Assembly (NCBI GenBank): GCA_020072965.1
Contig: JAIQFY010000003.1
Span: forward strand, 1 to 64,000
Length of the DNA: 64,000 bases
Origin: Terriglobia bacterium
GTDB lineage: Bacteria; Acidobacteriota; Terriglobia; JAIQFV01
Reading direction: 5' to 3'
In this document: piece after piece, positions 17,178 through 25,509 of the stretch
Layout of the letters: each line of letters starts with the position of its first letter
Numbering within the stretch: the stretch's first letter is position 1
Translations under genes and position numbers: made by a program
Notes under the pieces: model-generated
What the model saw: the letters and a program-made list of their open reading frames with translations, nothing else
What the model was told of the DNA's origin: nothing
The model's database searches: none

Positions 17178-17636
17178 ATGGAGGATTGGAGCAAGGTCCG
17201 GGTCTTCGGCACACGTCCCGAAGGCGGGACCTGTGTGATACGGCCCAGCGCCTACGGAGTCGTCGAGGACACAGAAGGGCGGCTCGCGGTCGTCTGCACT
17301 CCTCACGGGAACTTCCTTCCGGGAGGGGGCATCGAGGACGGAGAGACCCCGGAAGAGACGATCAAACGGGAGGTGCTTGAGGAGTGCGGCCTGCGCGTCG
17401 TCCTCGGGGCGTGGACAATCCGCGCGGTTCAGTTCGTTTACTCGGAGTCGGAGAACACTCACTTCGAAAAGCGGAGCATCTTCATCGAAGGCGCGCTTGA
17501 GTACTCTTTCAGGACCAAATCTGAGGCGGACCACGAACTTGTCTGGGTCAACTCCGATATGGCGGTTCAGTTTTTTTCGCGCCAGAGCCACTGCTGGGCA
17601 GTCGAGCAGTGGAGGGTCTACAATCCCCGCCGATAA
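17178..17636 (+). CDS. NUDIX hydrolase
   Basis: A 152-residue NUDIX pyrophosphatase. The NUDIX box runs from residue 50 to 72 (GG-GIEDGETPEETIKREVLEECGL) with the full G-x5-E-x7-R-E-x2-E-E-x-G pattern, so metal binding and catalysis should be intact. Substrate class not determinable. ATG 17178 follows GGTGGAGG; the longer frame from 17046 has no good start. Lies 88 bases upstream of the MerB-like gene, same strand. Confidence 0.85.
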   Translation: MEDWSKVRVFGTRPEGGTCVIRPSAYGVVEDTEGRLAVVCTPHGNFLPGGGIEDGETPEETIKREVLEECGLRVVLGAWTIRAVQFVYSESENTHFEKRSIFIEGALEYSFRTKSEADHELVWVNSDMAVQFFSRQSHCWAVEQWRVYNPRR

Positions 17637-17724
17637 AGGGGCTGGATGTCCGCGCGGGTTGTCAGGCTGACTACATTCAGGAAGATCGGGATTTGATCGG
17701 GCGTCGATATGAAAGGGGCCAATT

Positions 17725-18471
17725 ATGAGGGATGGGATTCTATTGGGCCGCGGTCGGCAACTGAGCGAGCTCTCGCGGCAAACATGGGAACAAGATCTGG
17801 CGAAAGTACCTGAACATATGGCAGCACGGTTGGCCTTCATGTCGGAGGCACATCATCGCGTCCGCTCCTGGGTCGTCCAGCAACTGCCGTACCAGAACGC
17901 CCCCATTCCAGTGGAGCTCATTGCGCGGGCCCTGAGCCTATCCGAGGCAGAAGTAATGACTCTCCTGGACGATTTGGAGCGGCACCTGTTTTTCCTGGTA
18001 CGCGACGCCCAGGGTTCGGTGAGCTGGGCCTTTCCCGTGACGTTAACTGCAACCCCGCACGCGCTGAGATTCAGTACAGGTGAACAGTGCTTTGCCGCTT
18101 GAGCGGAGGACGCGATAGCGGCGTCCTTCGTCGAGGGACGATTACGAAACGAGCCGGTGACGGTTTCCATTCAAACTGCTTGTGGGCACTGCGGCCAACC
18201 CCTGTGCATGACCGTGAATAGCGAGATGCAGTCAACGGTCGATGACCCGAGCGCAAGGCCGATGGTCTTTGAGCCGCAGGTGGATTGGGCGACCTTCCGG
18301 GAGCCGAACATCGTTCACGCGTATTGAAGGCGCTCGATCTTCTTCTGGTCAGAAGAACACGCGCGGGTCTATCGGGAGCAAATGCAGCAGGTGGATGGAG
18401 TTTACCTGACATTGGAGCAGAGTGCCTATTCAACTCCTATCGTTCAGGGAGCATTGTTTGGGTTCCGGTGA
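17725..18471 (+). CDS. MerB-like organomercurial lyase homologue with two in-frame UGA codons (candidate double selenoprotein)
   Basis: One uninterrupted 248-codon frame if UGA at 18100-18102 (residue 126) and 18325-18327 (residue 201) are read through. Residues 1-100 form a winged-helix-like N-terminus (LIARALSLSEAEVMTLLDDL). The first UGA lies in CFAA-U-AED, matching YAWC-ALD of MerB (Cys96 and Asp99); the second lies in NIVHAY-U-RRSIFFWS, matching the SFC-NQVHFF region of Cys159. The third MerB cysteine (Cys117) is matched by Cys153 in IQTACGHC. Thus the codons replace just the two catalytic cysteines, while frame and conservation hold on both sides. Each UGA is followed at once by a hairpin. 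Read as stops, it would be a pseudogene broken exactly at both active-site codons. MerB cleaves carbon-mercury bonds; this homologue's substrate is unknown. No sel genes are in the window. Confidence 0.78.
18103..18131 (+). promoter_or_regulatory. Hairpin directly after first UGA (SECIS-like)
   Basis: Starting at the base after UGA, 18103-18113 pairs with 18121-18131 over 11 positions (including GGACGC with GCGTCC and three G-U pairs) with the 7-base loop GATAGCG. The first loop base is G as in bacterial SECIS elements, but the loop is closer to UGA (11 bases) than in the usual bacterial model. Confidence 0.5.
18328..18366 (+). promoter_or_regulatory. SECIS-like hairpin after second UGA
   Basis: TTCTTCT (18340-18346) pairs perfectly with AGAAGAA (18351-18357) around a GGTC loop; a lower stem GCGC pairs with GCGC (18330-18333 with 18362-18365). 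The loop begins with GGU about 20 bases after UGA, as in the Escherichia coli fdhF SECIS loop and within the usual spacing of bacterial SECIS elements. Confidence 0.65.
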
Positions 18472-18519
18472 ATCAGGCTGGTCGCACTCCGATCCGATCA
18501 AGGAGTCCTACCTATCCAT

Positions 18520-18801
18520 ATGGCGAAGAACCTTTACATGGTGGTTGAGAATTTTCGAGGCGGCGATCCGGTCCCGGTGTACCGCCGGTTCCGCGAGCGA
18601 GGCCGCCTCGCGCCAGTTGGTCTGCGATACATCGATAGCTGGGTTGCGGCGGACTTCAGCCGATGTTACCAGCTGATGGAGTGTGAGGATCGGCGGCTGT
18701 TTGAGCACTGGATCTCCCACTGGGAGGACATCGTTCAGTTCGAGATTGTACCCGTTGTAACATCTCCTGAAGCAGTCGAAGTCATTACTGCGAAGTTGTG
18801 A
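18520..18801 (+). CDS. DUF3303-like small protein
   Basis: A 93-residue protein reading MAKNLYMVVENFRGGDPVPVY followed by RFRERGRLAPVGLRYIDSWV, the pattern of the DUF3303 family (ferredoxin-like alpha/beta fold, function unknown). Only 48 bases separate it from the end of the MerB-like frame, so co-transcription is possible. No strong ribosome-binding site. Confidence 0.7.
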   Translation: MAKNLYMVVENFRGGDPVPVYRRFRERGRLAPVGLRYIDSWVAADFSRCYQLMECEDRRLFEHWISHWEDIVQFEIVPVVTSPEAVEVITAKL

Positions 18802-18909
18802 CGGGCCATTTCGGATTGATCCAGAGATACACGGCTCGATGCGGCGAATTGAAGATTCTGCGCCACGGGATGGGTTGGTAGATGGCGGCCAAGCGAATAG
18901 GAGGGTGAT

Positions 18910-19284
18910 ATGCCTGTAGAGTTTGAACCGGTCTTTAAGAGATTGCGGGCGATCCTGCAAAAGCATTCAACGGTTCTTTCAGTGACGGATGACAGCCCGC
19001 GTCGCTATTGTCTCGGAGCCCCGGCTAGCCCTAAAATGAAAAGGCCGATTCCGGTCGCGTGGACTGAAATTGGGAAGAATTATGTGAGTTATCACCTCAT
19101 GCCGGTCTACGCCTGTCCCCAGTTACGCGACGGCATGTCGGAAAAGTTGAGAGCACGGATGCAAGGCAAGTCGTGCTTCAACTTTAAGGTCGCTGATGAA
19201 ATGCTCTTTAAGGAACTGGAAGAACTCACCGTACGAGGATTTGCAATGTTCAGAAAGGCAGGATACATACCTGAGAAGAAATAG
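18910..19284 (+). CDS. Conserved hypothetical protein, DUF1801-like in outline
   Basis: A 124-residue protein with the conserved stretch WTEIGKNYVSYHLMPVYA, then RMQGKSCFNFKVADEMLFKELEEL. The layout (beta sheet then helices with QGKSCFNF) recalls the iron-chaperone-like YdhG/DUF1801 fold, but I cannot confirm the family. AGGAGG lies eight bases before the ATG. Confidence 0.65.
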   Translation: MPVEFEPVFKRLRAILQKHSTVLSVTDDSPRRYCLGAPASPKMKRPIPVAWTEIGKNYVSYHLMPVYACPQLRDGMSEKLRARMQGKSCFNFKVADEMLFKELEELTVRGFAMFRKAGYIPEKK

Positions 19285-19332
19285 TCCGACGTTTTGTGAC
19301 GATGTGGCTGAGGCCATCCACCGCGACAGAGG

Positions 19333-19468
19333 AAGTCAGAAGTCGGAGGTCAGAAGTCAGAAGGAAGGCACACCCTCTGTCGTGGAATCTTCGAGGCTAG
19401 GGGTTAAAAACTTAGATTCTTACATTCGACTTCCGACCTCAGACTTCTGACTTCCGACTTCTGACTTC
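19333..19468. repeat. Inverted repeat built of GAAGTC/AGAAGTC units
   Basis: The left arm (19333-19368) consists of near-tandem GAAGTCAGAAGTCGGAGGTC-type units; the right arm (19428-19468) is the complementary series CTTCCGACCTCAGACTTCTG and so on. About 60 bases lie between. The transcript would fold into a long hairpin. No transposase nearby. Confidence 0.75.
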
Positions 19469-19563
19469 AGTATCCAGAACACGAATTCTTCGATGTAGCC
19501 ACGAATCACAAGCTATCGACTTATTTGAACTCATGAATCCCTGCGATGCCGAGGGAGATTTAC

Positions 19564-19806
19564 ATGACAATTAATGGCGCGCTATCCATCCTGGAGAATC
19601 TGGAAAAAGACATGAAGGGGTACCAGTTCGAAGCCGAGAGCTGTGAAAGAAAAATCAATCCCTCTTTTGCCCTGCTGGCGATGAACGCCTTGCAGACTTA
19701 TTTGGGAGGGGATGTGCTCGCCGCGCAAGCTGGGTTCCAAACCCTCGCGGAAGAGCTGGCAGCACGCCAACGCTCGGCCAGCGCGGCAGCCCCATCGTCC
19801 CATTGA
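19564..19806 (+). CDS. Small hypothetical protein
   Basis: An 80-residue, mostly helical protein (ALSILENLEKDMKGYQFEAE, ALQTYLGGDVLAAQAGFQTLAEEL) ending in a low-complexity Ala/Ser tail. GAGGGAG stands before ATG 19564, which was preferred over 19546. No family recognised. Confidence 0.5.
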   Translation: MTINGALSILENLEKDMKGYQFEAESCERKINPSFALLAMNALQTYLGGDVLAAQAGFQTLAEELAARQRSASAAAPSSH

Positions 19807-19952
19807 TGAAAAAAGAAGAGGGCCGGCGACGGCAAGCCGAAGGCCTGCCGTCCGGCAACGCGAGATCAGTGACCAAGCCGCTTAGTCTCTCCGGACCCCT
19901 GGAGAACGTCACTATTTTTAATCGTTATCGATAATTCGCTCCGAGGCAATCA

Positions 19953-20801
19953 TTGAGGATAAGGTTGAGTTGGAAGTTCTTTGCCACCTCGATTCTGATT
20001 CAGACATTGTCCCTGCTGGTGCCGACCTTCCCGGCCGCACAGCAGAGCGGGATCAAACCGTCCACCCCCGACCAGATCGAAGCTGAATTCCTCTCCGTTC
20101 CGTGTAAGAACGAGGAACGATTGGGCGCCGCGAAGTCTCTTTTCGCGAAGATGGGAGTGCCTCTCTCAGAGATATCTCCCGAGGAATTTAACCATGTCGA
20201 AAATCTGGTTATTCGCAAGGAGGGAACTTCGAAAGAGGTCATTGTGATTGGGGCCCATTATGACAAAACGCCGGCAGGTTGCGGGGCACTGGATAATTGG
20301 ACAGGGATTGTCACTCTGGCGCATGTGTATAAGAGTCTGAAAAACGTCCCACTCAAGAAGACGGTCTTGTTTGTGGCCTTCGGCAAGGAGGAAAAGGGTC
20401 TGCTCGGATCACGGGCCATGGCCGCGTCGATCCCTCCTGATCAGGTTGGCCATTACTGTGCGATGATTAATGTCGATAGCCTGGGTATAGTGGCTCCGCA
20501 GGTGGACGATAGCGTGTCAAGTAAGAGCCTGGAGGGGTTAGCTGCTGATTTGGCCAGGGAGATGAAGATCCCATTCGGGCACGCCCCTATCGAAAACGCC
20601 GAGGCCGACTCCAGTCCTTTTCTTCGGAAAACAATTCCTTCGGTCACCATTCACGGAATGCCAAATGAGTGGGCGACCATACTTCATAGTCAAAAGGACC
20701 AGCCCGCGAAGGTCAACCCGATGAACGTCTATCTGGGATACCGGCTCGCCTTGGCCATGGTGATCCGGGTGGATCAGTCCTCGTGCAGCGCATTCAGGTA
20801 A
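19953..20801 (+). CDS. Secreted M28 family metallopeptidase
   Basis: A 282-residue exported zinc aminopeptidase-like enzyme. Signal peptide residues 5-29. Zinc and catalytic residues of M28 are visible in order: His in GAHYD, Asp in ALDNW, Glu-Glu in GKEEKG, Asp in NVDSLG and His in TILHSQKD. Start is a TTG at 19953 with CCGAGG upstream. Cleaves N-terminal residues from peptides in the periplasm or outside; specificity unknown. Confidence 0.87.
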   Translation: MRIRLSWKFFATSILIQTLSLLVPTFPAAQQSGIKPSTPDQIEAEFLSVPCKNEERLGAAKSLFAKMGVPLSEISPEEFNHVENLVIRKEGTSKEVIVIGAHYDKTPAGCGALDNWTGIVTLAHVYKSLKNVPLKKTVLFVAFGKEEKGLLGSRAMAASIPPDQVGHYCAMINVDSLGIVAPQVDDSVSSKSLEGLAADLAREMKIPFGHAPIENAEADSSPFLRKTIPSVTIHGMPNEWATILHSQKDQPAKVNPMNVYLGYRLALAMVIRVDQSSCSAFR

Positions 20802-21213
20802 AAGTGAGTGGCTAATATACACGCCTCCCTCAATCGACTTACAGCATCCGAAATTTCAAATTTGAGATCTGGAGCCGACTTGCGGAGGATTTGAAGAACA
20901 CCACCAACGATGGAACCTGCTAGAGCCCCGAGGCATTGAACGCCGGCGGGGGATCGCACGGGGGCGGAGAAAGGGGTCAAGAAGAGGCGAAACGAAGGCT
21001 TACTGTGATTTATCCACCCGCTACTTCTCGCTCCCATCGCCGGGGCAATCCGCTTTACAATCCCCGGAGAAAGGGATAATTTTCACTTCGCACATCACAG
21101 TTCAGCTCGACAGGGTTTTATCCACCATGCCTCCCGAACCCTTTTCTCGTCTTTATTCTCCTCTCGGGGATTGTGGATAAGACACTATTCCCAATGTGAA
21201 AAATGGAGGAACC
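20802..21213. other. Intergenic region with three DnaA-box-like sites
   Basis: No gene is visible. TTATCCACC occurs at 21010-21018 and 21118-21126, and TGTGGATAA (the perfect box TTATCCACA on the minus strand) at 21172-21180. No dnaA, dnaN or obvious AT-rich unwinding stretch is near, so origin function is not claimed. Confidence 0.4.
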
Positions 21214-21642
21214 ATGAAGCCCTCACTCAAGCCAGGAATTGAACATACCTTTACCTTCCGCGTTTCCAAGTTGAAAACAGTGCCTGCGCTTTATCCTGAA
21301 GCGCCAGAGTTCCAGGAAATGCCCGAGGTCTTTGGAACGGGATTTATGGTCGGGTTCCTGGAGTGGGCATGTATCAGAGCAGTTAATCCTCACCTCGACT
21401 GGCCTGAAGAGCAAACGGTGGGAACTCACATCAATGTGAGCCATGTGGCGGCGACACCTCCCGATTTTGATGTGACGGCCCGCGTCAAGCTGACGGGGGT
21501 TGACGGGCGTCGCCTGACGTTTGAGGTGGAGGCGAGTGACGGGATCGATCTAATCAGCAAAGGCACACTCGAACGTTTCATCATTAATAGGACGAAGTTT
21601 GTTGAAAAGGTCAATCAAAAGGCCCAGAAAAGAAAGATGTAA
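21214..21642 (+). CDS. Hotdog-fold thioesterase (fluoroacetyl-CoA thioesterase-like)
   Basis: A 142-residue hotdog protein. MVGFLEWACIRAVNPHL followed by TVGTHINVSHVAATP matches the FlK-like thioesterase family, which hydrolyses short acyl-CoAs; the Thr/Glu/His residues of the FlK active site have plausible counterparts (Glu in FLEWA, His in VSHVAATP). ATG 21214 follows GGAGGA; ATG 21196 lacks one. Precedes an enoyl-CoA hydratase-like gene on the same strand. Confidence 0.75.
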   Translation: MKPSLKPGIEHTFTFRVSKLKTVPALYPEAPEFQEMPEVFGTGFMVGFLEWACIRAVNPHLDWPEEQTVGTHINVSHVAATPPDFDVTARVKLTGVDGRRLTFEVEASDGIDLISKGTLERFIINRTKFVEKVNQKAQKRKM

Positions 21643-21803
21643 CAACCGTGCATGTTACACCCGCGAAAAGGATGGTGTTGTCCGTCTCTCTGGCATGATC
21701 GCCTGGCGGCCATTCCCTAACCGGCAGGGAGTATTTGAGGGAGTATAATGGACGACTAGACTCCAGAGGAGTGACAATCATCAGGTAGAAGGAGGAGAAG
21801 GCA

Positions 21804-22610
21804 ATGAGTTTGAGAGTGACGATTACCCCCGAACAACCCTTCGTACTCAGCACGCGGGAGGAGGGGATCTTAACCCTTGTGCTCAATCGTGGCGACCGTT
21901 TCAACCCGCTCTCCTCCGCGATGATCGCTGCGATACAGGCGGAGCTCGATGTGATCTCGGGCGATCCCGAAGTTCGAGTGGTGATTTTGGCGGGCGAGGG
22001 CAAAGGCTTTTGCGCAGGACACGACCTCAAGGAGATGCGCGCCCATGTAGGGGACAAGACCTGGCAGCGGAAGCTATTCGACGATTGTAGCCGGATGATG
22101 CTGACGCTAACCGAATTGCCACAACCCGTGATTGCGCGGGTACACGGCATCGCGACGGCGGCCGGCTGCCAGTTGGTGTCGATGTGCGACCTCGCGGTGG
22201 CCGCGGATACCGCGACATTTGCCCTGCCCGGGGTTAACGTCGGGGTCTTCTGCTCGACACCTGCCGTCGGCGTGGCAAGAAACGTAAGCCGGAAACACGC
22301 CATGGAAATGTTGTTGACCGGCAAGATGATCGATGCCCAGACGGCCCATGCGTGGGGGCTGGTCAACAGTGTTGTCCCCCCGGACGCGCTCGACGCGGAG
22401 ATCCATCGGTTTGCCGATCTCATCATTGCCCGAAGTCCGGCGGTGATCCGCCTCGGAAAGCAAACGTTTTACCGGCAGGTCGACCAACCGCTCGAGGCCG
22501 CGTACAACGTTGCTGGCGAAAGCATGGCATGTGGCCTGCTCCTGGAAGACGCTGCCGAGGGCCTGGATGCGTTCCTTGGCAAGAGGCCGGCCGTCTGGCG
22601 CGGAAAATAG
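21804..22610 (+). CDS. Enoyl-CoA hydratase/isomerase family protein (ECHDC3-like)
   Basis: A 268-residue crotonase-fold protein. The oxyanion-hole segments are GEGKGFCAGHDLKEM and HGIATAAGCQLVSMCDLAVAA; the second hydratase glutamate is not at its usual place, so isomerase or other acyl-CoA chemistry is possible. AAGGAGGAG precedes the ATG. Ends 51 bases before a strong terminator shared with the convergent gene cluster. Confidence 0.83.
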   Translation: MSLRVTITPEQPFVLSTREEGILTLVLNRGDRFNPLSSAMIAAIQAELDVISGDPEVRVVILAGEGKGFCAGHDLKEMRAHVGDKTWQRKLFDDCSRMMLTLTELPQPVIARVHGIATAAGCQLVSMCDLAVAADTATFALPGVNVGVFCSTPAVGVARNVSRKHAMEMLLTGKMIDAQTAHAWGLVNSVVPPDALDAEIHRFADLIIARSPAVIRLGKQTFYRQVDQPLEAAYNVAGESMACGLLLEDAAEGLDAFLGKRPAVWRGK

Positions 22611-22661
22611 AGCGAATTTCGGAAATAAAGTTACAAGGAGAGATCCTGAAACTCCGCAGTA

Positions 22662-22687
22662 GGGGCGCCCGCCTCGGCGGGCGCCCC
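22662..22687. terminator. Bidirectional terminator hairpin
   Basis: GGGGCGCCCGCC pairs with GGCGGGCGCCCC almost without loop and is followed by TTTC. It lies between convergent genes (ending 22610 on plus and 22732 on minus). Confidence 0.7.
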
Positions 22688-22731
22688 TTTCGGGATGTGC
22701 AAATCTGTCCGGAGTGGTCGAGTCTAAGGCT

Positions 22732-25410
22732 TTACAAATCTTTCGTTACATAGACCATCGTATTTTCGATCTTCATTTCAAAATCACGTTTCTTGAACAG
22801 GGCGACCATCCGGCGGTTATCGGTGGTGGTTTGGGCCACGACCCGCTTCAGGTTCCATTTCCTGGCAATTTCCAGGCAAAAATCAGTGAGGGCCGTACCG
22901 AGCTCCTTGTTCTGCCAGGCATCGGCAATGAGGATGGCGTACTCCACGCTCTCATGGTCGGGATCGGCGATGAGTCGACCGACGCCTATAATTTTCCTCT
23001 TCCCCTCCTCCATGACCTCCGCCACAATGGCCACTTCCCGGTCGTAGTCGATATAACAGTAGCGGCTTGCAACCTCGTGGGTCTCCCAGTGGAAAAAATA
23101 ACGGAACCGGTGAAAGAGGGATTCCTGCGAACAGCTGCGCAACAGATCGAACCAGAGGGGTTCGTCCTCGGGTTTGATAGGACGAAAGGTGACAGCGGCG
23201 CCATCGGGCAATCGTGCGACCTTTACATACTCCTCGGGATAGGGGTGAAGCGCCAGATGTGCGTAGCGGGTTTCAGAATGAAAGGTAATCTCCTTGTCGA
23301 TGACTGCCCGGGCATCCAGCGCCAGGACATCTTCCGGTGAGACGACCAGCGGATTAATGTCCAACTCCTTGATCTCCGGATAATCGGCCGCGAGGTACGA
23401 CAGGCGGATCAGTACGGCAATAAGCTTTTCAATGTTTTTGGGCCGGCTTCCGCGGTAACCGGTCAACAAAGGATAGATCTTCAGGGATTCGAGCATGAGC
23501 CTGGCCAGGCGTTCATTGAGGGGCGGGAATCCCAGGGCCCTGTCGGCAAAGAGTTCAGCGCCTGTCCCGCCCATTCCGGCCAGGATGACAGTGCCGAAGA
23601 TCGGATCTCTCTTTATTCCCAGGATCATCTCGAGCGCATCCTTGGTCCGGGCCATTCGCTGGACGGTAACGCCCTCGATGCCCGCATGCGGCGCCTTCTC
23701 CTTCGCGTTGCGGATGATGCGATCGAAGGCTGCCCTGACCATTTCTTCATCATCCAGATCAAGCACCACGCCGCCCACATCGGTCTTATGGGTTATGTCG
23801 GGAGACAATATCTTCAGGACAACGGGAAATCCGATCTTCCGCCCAATCTCCACGGCCTTTTCGGCATTTCCGGCGGGATAAGGTGTAGTGGAAGGGATCC
23901 CGTAGGATTCCAGCAGGGATTTTGATGCTTCTTCAGAAAACACCGTTCCGACGGCTGGCAACTTTGCGGCAAATTCTTCCCGCAGCTTCTCACGATCCAC
24001 TGAAAACTCGACCGGGATATCCTTGGGGGTCTCGTACAATATTTCCAGGTTGCGGGAATAATGAACCAGGGTCATAAAGGCCCGAATGGCCTGCTCGGGG
24101 GTCTGGTACGCCGCCACGCCGGCATCGTTGAGCATCTTGATGCCCTCACGCATGCTGGCTCCGCCGAGCCACGCGGCCAGAATGGGCTTCGTGGTTTCAG
24201 GCACCAGCAGGCTGATCTCTTTGGCCGTGGCGATCGTATTGGTCATGGCCTGCGGGGTGATGATCACCAGCACGGCATCCACACCGGGATCCTCGATCAC
24301 GATCTGGGTGGCCCTGGCGATACGTTTGGAACGTGCGTCTCCCAGCACGTCCACGGGGTTGCCGTGTGACCAGAAGGGCGGAAGATTCTCATTGAGCGCG
24401 GCCATGGTTTTTTCCGTCAATTGCGCCAGAACGCCTCTGAGGGAGATGAGCGTGTCGGTCGCCATGACGCCCGGTCCGCCGGCGTTGGTGATGATCCCGA
24501 GGCGGGGGCCCCGGGGGAAACGGTTCCGCCCGATGAGTTCAGCCACGTCGAAGATGTCGCCGATGTCGTACACTCGGGCCAGGCCGACCCGCTGGAATGC
24601 GGCGTCATAGATGGCATCCTCTGAGGCCATGGCGCCCGTATGTGATGCCGCAGCCTCCGCCGACTCAGGAAAGCGTCCGGATTTGTAAACGACAATGGGC
24701 TTCGTTCGCGCAAAGGCGCGGGCCGCGGCCATGAATTTTCTGGCCTGCTGGATGGATTCAACGTACAGCAAGATGGACTGAGTGTTCTCGTCCTCCCCAA
24801 GAAAATCGATCAGGTCCCCGAACTCCACGTCGAGACCATTGCCCATGGAAACGAAATAAGAGAAGCCAATGTTGATTTCCATGGCCCAATCGAGCACGGA
24901 AGTGCAGAGCGCTCCCGACTGGGAAATGAAGGCCACGCTCCCAACCTTGGGCATGCCGGTGGCAAAACTGGCGTTGAGTTTGCGGGCGGGAACAATGACG
25001 CCGAGACAGTTGGGCCCGATGATCCTCATGTCTTCAAACTTTCGCTTCTCGACGAGAATCTGTTGTTCGAGTTTCTTGCCTTCTTCTCCAATTTCCCGGA
25101 ATCCGGCGGACTGGATGATGATGCCCATGATGCCTGCTTCCCCGCACTCCCTGATCACTTGGGGCACTTGGTCCGCCGGGGTGCAGATGATGCCCAGTTC
25201 GGGGACGCGCGGAAGGCTCTTAAGGTCCGGAAAACAGGGAATTCCGAGGACCGCCTCCTGGGTCGGGTTGACAGGGTAAACAACTCCCTTGAATCCTCCC
25301 CCAATGAGGTTGTTGAGCGTCTTGCCGCTGACGCTGTTGGGATTGGTCGTGACGCCGATCAGGGCGATACGCTGCGGGTTGAAGATCTTGTCAAGGTTAC
25401 GAATGGACAT
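22732..25410 (-). CDS. ADP-forming acyl-CoA synthetase fused to a GNAT acetyltransferase (Pat/acetate-CoA-ligase-like)
   Basis: An 892-residue protein: CoA-binding domain (residues 1-130, IALIGVTTNPNSVSGKTL), succinyl-CoA-ligase-like domains (about 150-450, including ISQSGALCTSVLDWA), an ATP-grasp domain (about 490-700, GFPVVLKILSPDITHKTDVGGV) and a C-terminal GNAT domain (about 730-892). This is the architecture of bacterial protein lysine acetyltransferases of the Pat type, where the synthetase half is often inactive; the phosphohistidine of active ligases was not located with certainty, so either role is possible. A terminator-like hairpin separates it from the upstream kbl-like gene. Confidence 0.85.
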   Translation of the reverse strand: MSIRNLDKIFNPQRIALIGVTTNPNSVSGKTLNNLIGGGFKGVVYPVNPTQEAVLGIPCFPDLKSLPRVPELGIICTPADQVPQVIRECGEAGIMGIIIQSAGFREIGEEGKKLEQQILVEKRKFEDMRIIGPNCLGVIVPARKLNASFATGMPKVGSVAFISQSGALCTSVLDWAMEINIGFSYFVSMGNGLDVEFGDLIDFLGEDENTQSILLYVESIQQARKFMAAARAFARTKPIVVYKSGRFPESAEAAASHTGAMASEDAIYDAAFQRVGLARVYDIGDIFDVAELIGRNRFPRGPRLGIITNAGGPGVMATDTLISLRGVLAQLTEKTMAALNENLPPFWSHGNPVDVLGDARSKRIARATQIVIEDPGVDAVLVIITPQAMTNTIATAKEISLLVPETTKPILAAWLGGASMREGIKMLNDAGVAAYQTPEQAIRAFMTLVHYSRNLEILYETPKDIPVEFSVDREKLREEFAAKLPAVGTVFSEEASKSLLESYGIPSTTPYPAGNAEKAVEIGRKIGFPVVLKILSPDITHKTDVGGVVLDLDDEEMVRAAFDRIIRNAKEKAPHAGIEGVTVQRMARTKDALEMILGIKRDPIFGTVILAGMGGTGAELFADRALGFPPLNERLARLMLESLKIYPLLTGYRGSRPKNIEKLIAVLIRLSYLAADYPEIKELDINPLVVSPEDVLALDARAVIDKEITFHSETRYAHLALHPYPEEYVKVARLPDGAAVTFRPIKPEDEPLWFDLLRSCSQESLFHRFRYFFHWETHEVASRYCYIDYDREVAIVAEVMEEGKRKIIGVGRLIADPDHESVEYAILIADAWQNKELGTALTDFCLEIARKWNLKRVVAQTTTDNRRMVALFKKRDFEMKIENTMVYVTKDL

Positions 25411-25428
25411 CGGTAGTCAAAACAAGAA

Positions 25429-25477
25429 AACACCACCAAGGCGCAGCGGCACCAGGCGTTTGCGTCTCGGTGGTGTT
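25429..25477 (-). terminator. Terminator-like hairpin downstream of the kbl-like gene
   Basis: On the minus strand AACACCACC pairs with GGTGGTGTT and is followed by TTCTTGTTTT. It lies between the end of the kbl-like gene and the start of the synthetase/GNAT gene and would separate their transcripts. Confidence 0.5.
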
Positions 25478-25509
25478 GATTGAAGTTCCTCCCCAGTCGA
25501 GGCGGTTTA

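Noticed and set aside
18103-18471. Reading the MerB-like gene as a simple pseudogene
   Set aside because: Two nonsense codons only at the two catalytic cysteine positions with an otherwise perfect frame and hairpins after each are better explained by recoding; kept as alternative until sel genes are checked.
19333-19468. CRISPR or tandem-repeat array
   Set aside because: Units are short, degenerate and inverted around a centre instead of direct repeats with unique spacers.
20802-21213. Replication origin
   Set aside because: Three DnaA-box-like 9-mers are too few, and no dnaA/dnaN, AT-rich unwinding element or skew information is available.
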